A DNA stretch of 64,000 nt from positions 2,108,001-2,172,000 of the forward strand of contig JACTVC010000002.1 of assembly GCA_018417955.1 (NCBI GenBank). The letters are read 5' to 3'. This document shows, piece after piece, positions 23,812-33,473 of the stretch. A program made the translations under genes and the position numbers. Source of the DNA: Laccaria trichodermophora. Lineage: Eukaryota; Basidiomycota; Agaricomycetes; Agaricales; Hydnangiaceae. The notes below the pieces were generated by a model, which saw only the letters and a list, made by a program, of their open reading frames with translations, was not told the origin of the DNA and did not search any database. Each line of letters opens with the position of its first letter. Position 1 is the stretch's first letter.

Positions 23812-25078
23812 CTATAGGTTACTGACTGAGAGTAGAGAAATTAGGAGAGAGAGGGTGTTGTGGAAAGCGACAAGACAATGTGACTTTGTACAAATGAAGA
23901 ACATCCTAATAGAATGATGAGGATAAGGAGAAAAGGAGTGCTGAGAGAAATTAACCTTGTACTCATCAAGTGTTCTTTCCATAGACATGGAGCCACCCCT
24001 TATACCTGAGATGCTGGGTCTCATCTGGAGCAAGAACACCATTGACAATGGCAGGTTGCAGAAGCTGTTTTCTGTAACAAAAAATCAAGATTGGGTCATT
24101 GATACAGGTCTCAATATGCTTACAGGACTTCCTTGTGTGTCACTTCAGCATAATTCCAAAATGCCTCACATAGATGCATGGTGCATGAAGGGCAATCAAA
24201 CACCTTGAACTCACACAGAAAAGGTGACAGACCTAGCAATTCATGATTGTTTTAGCATAGGAAACAAATGAATTGAAAACGAACATACCAGCCACAAAGA
24301 AGAGCTCACTGGATGTATAAACACCAATGCCACAGAATACCTCCTTACCCTCTTCATGAACTGCATTGATAGCAAGTCTTGTATATCTTGCTGAAACATT
24401 GCATCTCCCTCAAATCCAGTTAGCAATGCCCTGTAGAAAGCAGTGATAGTCCTCATAGACATCAGGGGGAGGCTGTCCAAGCTCAGACAGGGAAGAAGCC
24501 CAGACAGGCTGCAAAGCTTGCTTAGATCAGGAACATAAAAGGAAGACTGAGGCCAATGCATACCTGAATGACAAGATCATTTGATAAGAAGGCAAGAACA
24601 TAGTCTGGAAACTCAATCCCAAGTGTGACATGAAACTTCCTTTCCTGTGGAGAGATGTAAGCATGATGAGAAGTAAGAAGAGAAGCAAAAACTCACTTTC
24701 TTAGGCACCACTCTGACTGATGTCTCCCATTGTTCCTTCTTGTAAAACTGTACTGAACAATGAGTTAGATAAGCCATCTAGAGATAGAAAAGTAAGTTAG
24801 TCTACCAAAGAAATCAAGAGAAAACACACCTGTAATGCTGCAGCACCAAAGTTTAGAGTAATAGCTCTTCCAGTAGTTGAGAAGTTCTTGAGCTCCAATG
24901 TCTTAATTGAGGTTGGGTTTTGGTTCTTCTTAGAAGACGAAAACATAGGAGGATAGAGGGGAGTTTGGCCACCCCTGTTGCCCCGCTTCCAGTTGCAAGT
25001 GTTCTTCAGCTGGACAACATGGCCATCCTGTGCTCCACACTGGAAGACTTCTCTTTGCTTTTTGAAGCATCTGCCCAA
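23812..25078 (-). pseudogene. Multi-exon element gene with one in-frame stop
   Basis: Minus-strand exons join in frame. A block ending AITLNFGAAALQ is followed by MAYLTHCSVQFYKKEQWE, then RKFHVTLGIEFPDYVLAFLS, then QALQPVWASSLSELGQPPPD and YEDYHCFLQGIANWI. A TGA codon comes next (about 24406), after which the same frame continues through NAVHEEGKEVFCGIGVYTSS and ELFFVAG. Splicing then gives CEFKVFDCPSCTMHLCEAFW and KQLLQPAIVNGVLAPDETQ. Clean splice sites on both sides of the TGA suggest a recent CGA-to-TGA change. The 5' end is unclear; a Met in another frame lies at 25109. The family is not recognised. Confidence 0.55.
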
Positions 25079-25223
25079 AGCGCTTGGACCTTAAGACTCG
25101 GATAGCCATAGCAAGAGAGAAGGTGTTGAAGCAGAAGATAGTGGGCCAGACATTCCTGGTATTCTGGCATGGAGAGGATGCCACAGAATCAATAATCAAC
25201 GCGACGATGCAGTGATTGACGCG

Positions 25224-25875
25224 AAAAATCACACTTGTGACAGTGTGACAGCCTGGACAAAACAGCTGAGTATTGAAGTCGCTTGGCCACAGACCACCGG
25301 TGCTCTTAAAATGAGTATCAGTAGAAGCGAAATTGCTTCTAGATTACGATTCCAGCTTGTTTGAGCATTCAAGCTTCTTCCCCCATGTTTTGTAGCATGA
25401 AATCGTAGAATTATTGGACTATTTGCCTTTGTTTGCCTAGCCCTTCCAACATCTTCCAGAGGCCTTTTGCTACGATAAAATATCTACACTATGACCGGTG
25501 CTTCTCTAATATGAATAGATTGACAGAGGACGCTAATGCAATTCTAACGATACTAAATTTGTACATTCAATCTTCTTCCCCCACCCCCTGAGCTCGAAAA
25601 TATAGTTGACCCAGCCAAATTTTGACAAAGTCCAAACTTGATTTGGCGCGCGGCACCTCGACATTTGGCGGGGCACCTCACTCCACAACACCAAATTGAG
25701 TGGGGCACCTGTTTAAATGTAATTCGGGCATTCAAAATAGTATAATAGGTCATTTTAAAATTTTTTGATTCGGCGGGGCACATGCTGTTATTTGGTGGCG
25801 CATCTACAAACAACTTTAATACAGGCATTTACTACTATTTGGGGGGCGCGTATTTTTTGTGCAGAATAAACGCCA
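25224..25875 (-). repeat. Right terminal inverted repeat
   Basis: Inverted partner of 22340-22991, ending in CGCCA next to TA. The ORF of 91 codons in this copy mirrors that of the left copy and is treated as non-coding. Confidence 0.9.
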
Positions 25876-27108
25876 TAATATTACAGCCAGATGCAGAATA
25901 AAAATCGGCATCGCATGGATCTATTTTCAAGCTAAACGGACTACATTTGAGTGTGCTACGTTGAGAATACTACGCAGCTCTATCAACTTGTTTGTTTGGA
26001 CCAAAGAAAAACAGCCCGCGCCCTACAACTTCCGTTTGGCTTAAAGCTTTAAAGTCCCAAATCCTCGACAACATCGTACCACTCATATCATTCAACAACA
26101 TATACGCCCCGCTTTGGACTCTGAGGACCGCTTACAATGCATGGCCAGTTCCTTGCCTGCCATGACATAGAGTACCAATAGAGTACCACCACGAAACCTT
26201 TCATCACGAATGTGCAGGGTAACGGCTGCAAAACACTAAAAATGTGCAGCTGAACTGTTGAAACACAGGTTACAATTCTTCAATTTGTGATGTTTTCCAT
26301 CCTCTATAAATCTGTTCTCACCTTGGAAGAAACTATCATGGGGCCTGTTGTGTTCAATACTTACAACCACGGCGCAGCATCATCACATCCACCACCTTTA
26401 AACCAGACGGAAACGCCGCCTACTTCACCTATCTACAAACCACCGCATCTTTTCCTTCCCCATGCTGTAGGCATGTTGTGTCTCGTTGAATGCAACTGCA
26501 AGCCTGGTGCCGTTTGATCATGGGTCTTCGTCTGAGCTCCCTTGTGCAACCATGTCAGTCACCCTTTTTTTCTCAACATTCCTTGGCGCTGTCACGTCGA
26601 CTCTCCTTCTCTCCACCTCCTTTGCTAACGCGTCTGCCTGCACAACCGCCGCCGTGATTATCTCCAGGAAGTACTCGGCCTGAGCTCTGTATTCATCAGC
26701 AACTTCAGCTGCATCGGACTCACCGCTTCTCTCGGCTGAGCAGGCCTCAACCCTGCAAACGTAAAATGAACGGCCAATGTCCAGTCCCTGATAATTACCG
26801 AGCACGACGTCGTCCCACTCTCACACCCGCTATTCAGTATCTCCAATGTGAAGTTGGTGGGATTTGAGAACCTGGGTTCGATAGTCGGGTTACTAGAGGG
26901 TATGTATATGATTTGGATGACAGCACCGCAGGGTTTAATGCCCTCTTCAGGGTCAGCTGTACTCCTTCCTTGGTACAGGCCAAGTACCCCCACCTTCGTG
27001 GCGTTCTCGAATGGTACTAGCTCGTCGGGGCAGTCCATCAAGACGGATCTCACCCCCGCTCTTGTACGCCTTCTTTTCTGCCACATCTATCCTTGCGAAA
27101 GACCCTGC

Positions 27109-27131
27109 TTAGGCGTCTAAGAGACGCCTAA
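27109..27131. repeat. Perfect 10-bp hairpin
   Basis: TTAGGCGTCT, a 3-base AAG loop, then AGACGCCTAA form a perfect inverted repeat. It sits between the ambiguous ORFs at 26.5-27.1 kb and the exon-like blocks starting at 27188. It could be a transcript hairpin or a remnant of a small inverted element. Confidence 0.85.
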
Positions 27132-27187
27132 CTGAAAGTCTCTCTTCGTTTTGAGGAGATTAAAACTCAGCCCATCACCATCACTAC

Positions 27188-27705
27188 TTGCCTCTTGTAA
27201 GAAAAAATCCGAGCTCTGGAAGGACAGCTGAGGTTGAGATTAGTGGGACTACGATCTTTGAAGGCAAGACGTATATCCTGAATTTATATCATTTCCATAC
27301 ACCCGTGGAACACCTTATCAAAGCGCACTTTGATCCCATGGAAATGTATTCCGTCAGCATCACGTCTGGTAAGTCTACTCAAAAACATCGTTCTTCAAGC
27401 TAAATTTAGTCCGTCACTGGCAGGCGGTTCCAATCTCGCCCTCGCAGCTCTTCGAACTATCCCTTAATTGAACTAACGCAGCATCACAGAACCCCACAGG
27501 CCCGCTCTCCTTCTCCGACATCACGAATTTCACCATTCTCCTATTCAAGTATGCCAGATCGTTGCCGATGCCTCCGTGGGTTGTTTTCTTCGTTGCGGAT
27601 ACTTTCCCTACCGATAGCCTGAAAGCGTTTTTGGACTATGGGAGCGTATTGGAGTTAAATGCGACTTACGTGCAGAATGCGAGAAGAGGTCAGTTGCCGA
27701 AGTAA
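27188..27705 (+). other. Candidate two-exon gene fragment, unknown
   Basis: A first open block contains SGTTIFEGKTYILNLYHFHT and ends in a consensus donor at about 27369 (SITSG). After an intron of about 115 bp, a second block contains FTILLFKYARSLPMPPWVVF and ends ARRGQLPK before a stop near 27705. There is no in-frame ATG at the left end, so upstream exons or decay must be assumed. No family is recognised. Confidence 0.35.
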
Positions 27706-28150
27706 GTAGACTTGGATGTGACAGTACCGTTGGATGTGGTCTTTATTTTATTTTATTCGTTCTCTGTTCTGCTCCTTTTATCTTTACGCCATTAATTATG
27801 GGCTTCTTTCGCATTCGCACAAGTCCGGGGGAGTTTCTGCCTGTTTCTGCGTTTTAATATTGTTTCATCTTACATTTATTTTCGGTTTTTGTGACGTAAC
27901 TGCCCGATCACTTGTTTGAGGTTGCCCTTTAAATTAGCCAATGAAAGACAATCCTCACTTGTCCTCCCCATTGCCAACAGATCAGCTATTTCTGTGAGAC
28001 CTCATCAACTACCCTGTTCATTTCACTGATGCAACAAACGGACCTACTTAGGACCCACATTTTCTTACAAAGACAGCTCGTTCCAAAACCCAATTCCTGT
28101 GCCCATGTGCCTTTTATACATTACTAAGTTTTGAGCAGTACACAAGAAAC

Positions 28151-29029
28151 ATGTCTCATATTGAATTCCCGCTTGCTCAGCCCTTCACCCCTATTGACTG
28201 TACTGGCATCACCAGCCCTGCAGAGTTGGAAGCCATGCTCAAATTCTCACAGAATAGCTACAAACGTCATATCAAAAGGATCCATGACAATGAAGTCAAT
28301 TGGGTTACTTTGATACTGCCCTTCCTCAATGATCCTGCTGATGCCCCCACACTTGCCATGGCTCGGTGGGCCATCAAGCAGAAGGAACTAATGCCACGTT
28401 ATGAGCTTTTTGGAGAAGAGCACTATGAACCAGGCCAGCCTGAGGATGCCATCCATGAGATCCAAGACACCATCCTCATTAATGCCCAGCCGCTTTTTAC
28501 ATACTCGTCTCCAGACAGGGTTGAACTGCAGGTCATCCACCAAGGCTTACGTGTCAGCGGAGGAGCAGAGTGCACATACCAACACCAGCAGGGCAGTTTT
28601 CCTGTTGGCCCCTATGGCACCACAATTGTGCCCTACCACCAAGATGTTAGTCAGGCTGCCATGCGTCGCGAGTTCTTTGATATAGAATGGTCCCTCCCTT
28701 CCATTCACACTGATGCGACTTTCATGCAAGCGGCAATTCCAACTGACAACTGGATCATGTTCATCCCCACTACTGGCTTCTTGCCAAAAGGCCAACTTGT
28801 CTTTAGCCACCTAGATAGTGGTTTCAAAGAAACATTCGACCACTATGCTCTTGCAACACCTCACCTTTCCCCTGGCACCTACTTGCCATATGACATAGTT
28901 GCCTTTGGTGACACCTTGATCCCAGAGGAGATTCCAGGCATGCAGATTGCTCACACCAGCACCAGTGAACCATGTGATCTTGTCACAGTGGACATTGGAA
29001 CCACCTCTCGCTCTGCAGGAATTGTATAA
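28151..29029 (+). CDS. Unrecognised protein family, member B (intact)
   Basis: This is a single-exon gene of 292 aa starting MSHIEFPLAQPFTPIDCTG. It is the intact relative of the pseudogene at 20221-21090, which lies in opposite orientation on the other side of the inverted-repeat element. Conserved between the two are PGQPEDAIHEIQDTILINAQ, HQQGSFPVGPYGTTI, MRREFFDIEWSLPSI, FIPTTGF-PKGQL and DTLIPEEIPG. No signal peptide, membrane helix or catalytic motif is evident; it looks like a soluble, Pro-rich beta-type protein. Its position among TE debris suggests mobile cargo or a lineage-specific expanded family. Function is unknown. Confidence 0.72.
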   Translation: MSHIEFPLAQPFTPIDCTGITSPAELEAMLKFSQNSYKRHIKRIHDNEVNWVTLILPFLNDPADAPTLAMARWAIKQKELMPRYELFGEEHYEPGQPEDAIHEIQDTILINAQPLFTYSSPDRVELQVIHQGLRVSGGAECTYQHQQGSFPVGPYGTTIVPYHQDVSQAAMRREFFDIEWSLPSIHTDATFMQAAIPTDNWIMFIPTTGFLPKGQLVFSHLDSGFKETFDHYALATPHLSPGTYLPYDIVAFGDTLIPEEIPGMQIAHTSTSEPCDLVTVDIGTTSRSAGIV

Positions 29030-29375
29030 TAGTTATTATTATGAGATGTGTAGCAACTTATCTGGATCTTACCTGAAAGAAAGATATAGATGAAAAATTC
29101 AAAGCCATGAAGCCTGCAACATGACACATAGTAGAATATATCTTTCTATTGCGATTTTCATATATGATGTCACTTCGAAAAAAAAAAGTTTTGAAGTCAA
29201 AGGGGGTGCTCAATGTTCAACGCTCGTTGCTCTCCTTCGCCTCACTGGCACTACTGATGATATGTCTGGCTATGATAGTGATTGAGAAGAAGACGAGAAT
29301 GATGGATGCATGTCATGCTCTGGAATACTGAATTACTGACACATTTGGCTTGTACCATTTATTGCAGGGGGTCCG

Positions 29376-29802
29376 AGTCTTTACAACGACAAGAAGGGCA
29401 TCAAGATGATGATTCTTTTTACTCCACTTCCCGCACCACTCACGCCAGGGAAGAAACACCAGGCCAACGCTATGCAACCTGTCATCACGAAAATCGACTA
29501 CTTCCATGAGGATGTCCCTCTGCACGACTTCTTGACCAAAACCCTCTACATGAACCTCAATTGCAAGGATCTCTTCGAGTGCTCATGGCTATTTCAAGGA
29601 GAACAGCTTGATGACCCTGATTCATTCTCCTTGTCCTATACCATCCCCCGCCGAATCACTGATCGGGTGAACATCAGCAATGAGAAAGACTATCAGCAGA
29701 TGACAAGTAGGTCACCCTTGGGCCTTTGAGGTGAAGTTATTCATCATCAAGAACAAGGTTTGTCATGTAACTTTCTCTCGTTATACAGACTGGACACAGA
29801 GG
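29376..29802 (+). pseudogene. Gene fragment of possible transposon origin, cut at the repeat boundary
   Basis: An open frame runs SLYNDKKGIKMMILFTPLPA and on through KIDYFHEDVPLHDFLTKTLY, FECSWLFQGEQLDDPDSFSL and INISNEK-type residues (VNISNEKDYQQM). A following block in another frame reads VKLFIIKNK, which suits continuation of the same fold, but the 24-nt gap between them is too short for a normal intron. Similar segments occur in basidiomycete transposon-associated proteins (my recollection, not checked). The fragment stops just before the start of the right 1.43-kb repeat at 29831. Confidence 0.45.
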
Positions 29803-29830
29803 AGATGATCCCGAGGAGGAAGTACTAACC

Positions 29831-30196
29831 AGTTGGTATTCTGTGTAATGATCTACTGGTACTTTGCCGGGATCCATCAGAAGGAAAAGATTCCACTTCA
29901 TACGTGGATCTCTGGGCCGTGCTCAGGATGCAGACTCTACCTCAGCCCGCTAGTATTGTCCACGGCAATGGTAATTATGTCATTTTCGAAAAGTTTTCTC
30001 TTTCTAACGTTTGTCTCAACTCAAAGCGCTTCGCCTCGTTGATAACAAAGCGATCCTGTATTTCGATGCCCCTTCACCATCTGCTGCCTTGAACTGGTAC
30101 AGGGGTTCGTCTACCCCTTCATTGATGATTGCCAACTAACCAAATCAACCATCTCATGCAGCGATCAACCTGCACATCCCAGCCTCCAAAACTTAG
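29831..30196 (+). pseudogene. 5'-truncated RhoGEF 3' end
   Basis: This copy of the last two or three exons of the RhoGEF gene (17501-17865) starts abruptly at GILCNDLLVLCRDPSEGKD and keeps the splice sites and the final stop. All seven coding differences from the left copy are at third codon positions and leave the protein unchanged. The intron near 29970-30027 differs much more. Without DH and LRR exons it cannot make a working exchange factor. Confidence 0.92.
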
Positions 30197-31260
30197 ACCT
30201 CGTGCAACTTGCTCTTATTCTATCTTATAGCTACCTAGCGCCACCTTTCGTAGACTTTCCTTTCTATTTCAGTTATCATCTACTCGAATTTCTAACAATG
30301 GATCTCGCATTGGCACTGCTGGTGTAAAACTTCCCATGATCGTCATTTCTGTTTTCTTTTACATCGTTCAAGCTTTACACTCCCTTGCATTTTCTCCGTC
30401 ACTGATATGTGCTTGTAAAATCTGGATACTCGTCGTTGCCCAGTATTTATTTTAACGAGTTTCAACGTCGTTAGCGAGTATTACCAGCGATGCACATATG
30501 ATTACATCTATCTAAGAGTTGTCCAAGAGAGGCGATGACGTCCAACGAACTTTCAACGTACACCAAAGTTAAACAGCCAACTTGAAAAAAGTTGATAGAT
30601 GTGGATCACATCTAAACGTTATTTTAAAGATGGACCAGGTTCGATTTGTAGCTGTCATGCTTACCAGCCACTGCCAAAATGCTTCTGCCCTGTTTCTAGG
30701 CGGTGGCTCATCATATCTATAGCGGGATGGTAAGTAGATTATTAGGCGTAACGACCGTTCTTCGGAGCCTACGTTTCAGCCTCGATCTGTGCGATATTCG
30801 TCACAAAGTCCATCTCGTGGGGTTTTGCGACGGGTTGTTTGTAGTAAAACTTGGCGCCCAGATACAGAATGGGGAACAGCACTAGAGGGAAGTAGTTGGT
30901 TATAAAGGTGTCAGTTGCCCAGTGTCCTTTGAGGAAAACGGTCCATCCGCTAAGCTTGAGTTTATTGAAATGAGGACCTCCGAAAGCCAGGCAGAAAGAG
31001 GACATACAAAAGAGATGATCAGACACGCCACCATAGAATACCACGCAGCGAAGGGTTGAAGATTGGAATAGAACGGGAGTTGGCTTCGATCAATACCCTG
31101 AGCTTTCATTCCTTTGTAGAATCGCAAATACGTGAGACTGATGCCAAACCAGGTCATAAGACCAGCAACAGCAGTCAAATTTGCGAACCAGCCAAAGACT
31201 CTCCCAGATCCGGATTTGATGCCCATATAAGCAAGCAATGCGAACATGGCATTGAATATA
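29831..31260. repeat. 1.43-kb direct repeat, right copy
   Basis: Same orientation as 17501-18936. It opens in the middle of a RhoGEF PH-domain exon directly after unrelated sequence, and ends in the permease coding region, which continues intact beyond it. About 20 bp near 30490-30510 are present only in this copy. Confidence 0.95.
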
Positions 31261-33011
31261 ACCGATACATATGGTAGGCCATTTGCGGAGGCCTTGAGGA
31301 AAACTTTGGGAGCATTGCCAGAATTAGCAAGGCCATCTATCGCCATCAAAAAGGTGAGCAACACAGCCGTGACCCTACTAAAATATACTGACAAAGAGCA
31401 CGCGAGCTGGTATACAAGTCGCTAGATGCAGCTGACCAGGCTGACGTCAACAGACAAGCATTGATGATCTGGTGAGGGGATCGGTCACTTGAATACTATT
31501 GCTGAGAATCGTGCGTACAGAGGGCAAAGCTTTGATTCCTGATCGTTTAATGGCAATGACGAAGGGAGACGACGCTGCAGTCCCACCACCGATGGCGAGA
31601 CCACTTGAATTTGATGGGACCAGTAAGCCAATGACTGTTGTGCCGAGGATATAGAACAGCAAGATCCCTTGATGCATTCATCGGAATCATTGAATATTCG
31701 AGGCAGATATTTGAAAAGACGAACGGATGTAAATCCTTTTGATAGCTTTGGGTAAATTTCTCCTCGGATTCTTCGCCTCTCCAGCAGCAATCTAAAAAGG
31801 ACCTTCAGATGACTGGCACTCGAAAACAAGAGAGAAACAGAACAAACGGCAACGATTTCAGTGCCAATGAAAGAGAAAGCCGCTTGGGTCAAGACGGCCC
31901 ACCATCCAAGGAATCTACCCTTCGCACCCTGAATACCTTGGTATTGTACAAAAGGGCCAGGGTTCTTCCAGTATCTGAAACCGAGTCTGTCGTGATCCGG
32001 ACCGCCTTTAGAACAAATGCGTTCATTTAGTGAACAGCGGTAAGATTGTGATAAATACCTCCGAGGTCAAGAACGATGCCAAGAATGATAAGACCGGTAA
32101 TCGTGATGACTTTTATTGACCTGTTCTCGTTGTTACATGGATTTCAACGAAAGGTCAGGAGAACTGGCGCACGCAAATACGAATTCGGCTTCGCCGTATG
32201 CCCCTACATCTCAGTTAAAATCGCGCATAGAAAGCGAAATACAAAATACAACTTGCCTGCTCCAAGCATATTGATAACAATGACGACTATCATACAAACA
32301 GTGATCCAGACAGCTGGATTAATTTTGTCGTTCCAAAACCCAATGAGGACAGACGCGGCGCTGAGTTCAGCGGGGAGGATAATAACCCAATTATACCTGT
32401 ACAACAAGTTGAGAAAAAAGGAACAGGCGGGGTAACGAAAATCCCACCAGTAATTCCAACCCATAGTAAACGAGAGGGCAGGATCAACAAAGCGCTCGGC
32501 CATCTTGATGTGACCTCCAGGTATTGGAAGATAGGCAACCATTTCGCCCAATGATACCTAGCATGTGGGTCTGAGAGAAAGAAAACACAACGGCCGCAGT
32601 TTGTTTTTACCATAACGCTGTAACAGATTGTACCCATGGTAATGTAACCAAGAAGTAGGCCTAATCGCTTAGACATTAACATGGCACCTACTAGAACGTA
32701 CGAACGTACCAATAGGTCCACCATTGTGGAGGGCGTTTCCTGTTCCCAAAAACAAACCTTGTAATGTGATCAGTCGGCGCAGAATTTATGTCATGAACAC
32801 TTGTAGCCAACCTGTTCCAATGACGCCTCCAATACTTGACGATAACTTTGAGTGAGATGAAAAGTGAGAGATTGAAGACGAACCTGATCATGGCAATGTG
32901 CCGGTTTTTCAATTGTCGAACGAGTTTATGGTTAGCATCGAGTTCATTGCTATGAAGTGACTCTGTGTCCAAGACCTGATTCTTTGAGGCGTCTTTTTCT
33001 GAGTCGGCCAT
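30769..33011 (-). CDS. Amino acid permease (yeast YAT/APC type)
   Basis: This is a plasma-membrane amino acid:proton symporter of the APC superfamily, with about 12 membrane helices. After splicing of roughly a dozen exons the chain is continuous. It reads from LVRQLKNRHIAMISIGGVIG and GTGLFLGTGNALHNGGPIG through SLGEMVAYLPIPGG, MGWNYWYNWVIILPAELSA and INMLGAGAYGEAEFVFASIK to AFSFIGTEIVAIAAGEAKNP. The end is TNIAQIEAET. One intron (32204-32256) uses a GC donor (AG/GCAAGT) and is needed to keep the conserved LGAG-AYGEAE block. The 3' third lies within the right direct repeat; a truncated second copy sits at 18433-18936. The 462 bp upstream hold a perfect 12-bp palindrome at 33392. Confidence 0.93.
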
Positions 33012-33391
33012 TCCAGAAGTTAGATGAGGTGGAACGAGGGTGGGAGGAGAGGGATGGTGGGAAGGAAGGCGGTTCCTCGCTGCAACCGAGTGATATCTCT
33101 AAATAAGTGCATATGCACATAGCCTGTGCGCGATACTCGCAAGAAGCGAGTTGTATTCCCGTGGGAAGGGAAATTCGGGCAAAGTCAAAGTCTAGCGCGT
33201 AAATGGAGAGTGATGATGTTCCGATTCCCGAAGACCCAGGCAATCAAGTCCATGACGAGTTGTAGGAGTGCGTTTTGATCGACACTGACATCAGTGGTTG
33301 GCAGGCGTTAAAGAGCGTTCAAGCAGCGTAAATTTGGCGTGAATATAAGAGTGTTGATCATTAAGCGCTGCTCCTATTTTTAGCACATCAC

Positions 33392-33403
33392 GTCACATGT
33401 GAC
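33392..33403. promoter_or_regulatory. 12-bp palindrome upstream of permease
   Basis: GTCACATGTGAC is a perfect palindrome about 380 bp upstream of the permease start codon, containing an E-box core CATATG-like CACATGTG. It could bind a dimeric regulator. No other gene is seen between 33012 and 33473. Confidence 0.3.
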
Positions 33404-33473
33404 ACTCGCCACTCATAACATCGTACACGGATCTGTAGAGACTCCAAAGTTTGTAATCTATCACAAAAGATAT

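Larger units (their letters stand above)
22340..25875. mobile_element. Transposon-like element with long terminal inverted repeats
   Basis: The two ends are inverted copies of about 652 bp, at 22340-22991 and 25224-25875. The outermost bases are TGGCG at the left and CGCCA at the right, and TA flanks both ends, which is a possible 2-bp target-site duplication. The interior holds a small zinc-finger-like gene on the plus strand and a spliced minus-strand gene with a nonsense codon. No transposase catalytic motif was recognised, so the element is either non-autonomous or of a class I cannot name. A palindromic TCACACT...AGTGTGA pair lies near the inner edge of each repeat. Confidence 0.82.
25876..28150. 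other. Island DNA with ambiguous gene fragments
   Basis: No complete gene can be supported. Between 26486 and 27120 both strands carry plausible but conflicting frames. The minus strand has a charged tail at 26518-26805 (EYRAQAEYFLEIITAAVV); the plus strand has a hydrophobic block at 26569-26680 resembling a signal peptide. A plus-strand pair of exon-like blocks follows at 27188-27705. The stretch 27720-28150 is AT-rich and holds only the likely promoter of the gene at 28151. Confidence 0.4.

Noticed and set aside
26868..26885. tRNA B-box-like GGTTCGATAG
   Set aside because: No matching A box or foldable cloverleaf around it.
26486..27086. Signal-peptide-like plus ORF and opposing minus ORF
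   Set aside because: Both strands look equally plausible; attempts to join exons gave stops, so neither was called as a gene.
17500..31260. Starship-type giant element or retrotransposon explaining the island
   Set aside because: No tyrosine recombinase (DUF3435-like), reverse transcriptase, integrase or LTR pair was found in the island.
33392..33403. Palindrome as a transposon footprint
   Set aside because: No flanking duplication or second copy seen; kept only as a weak regulatory candidate.
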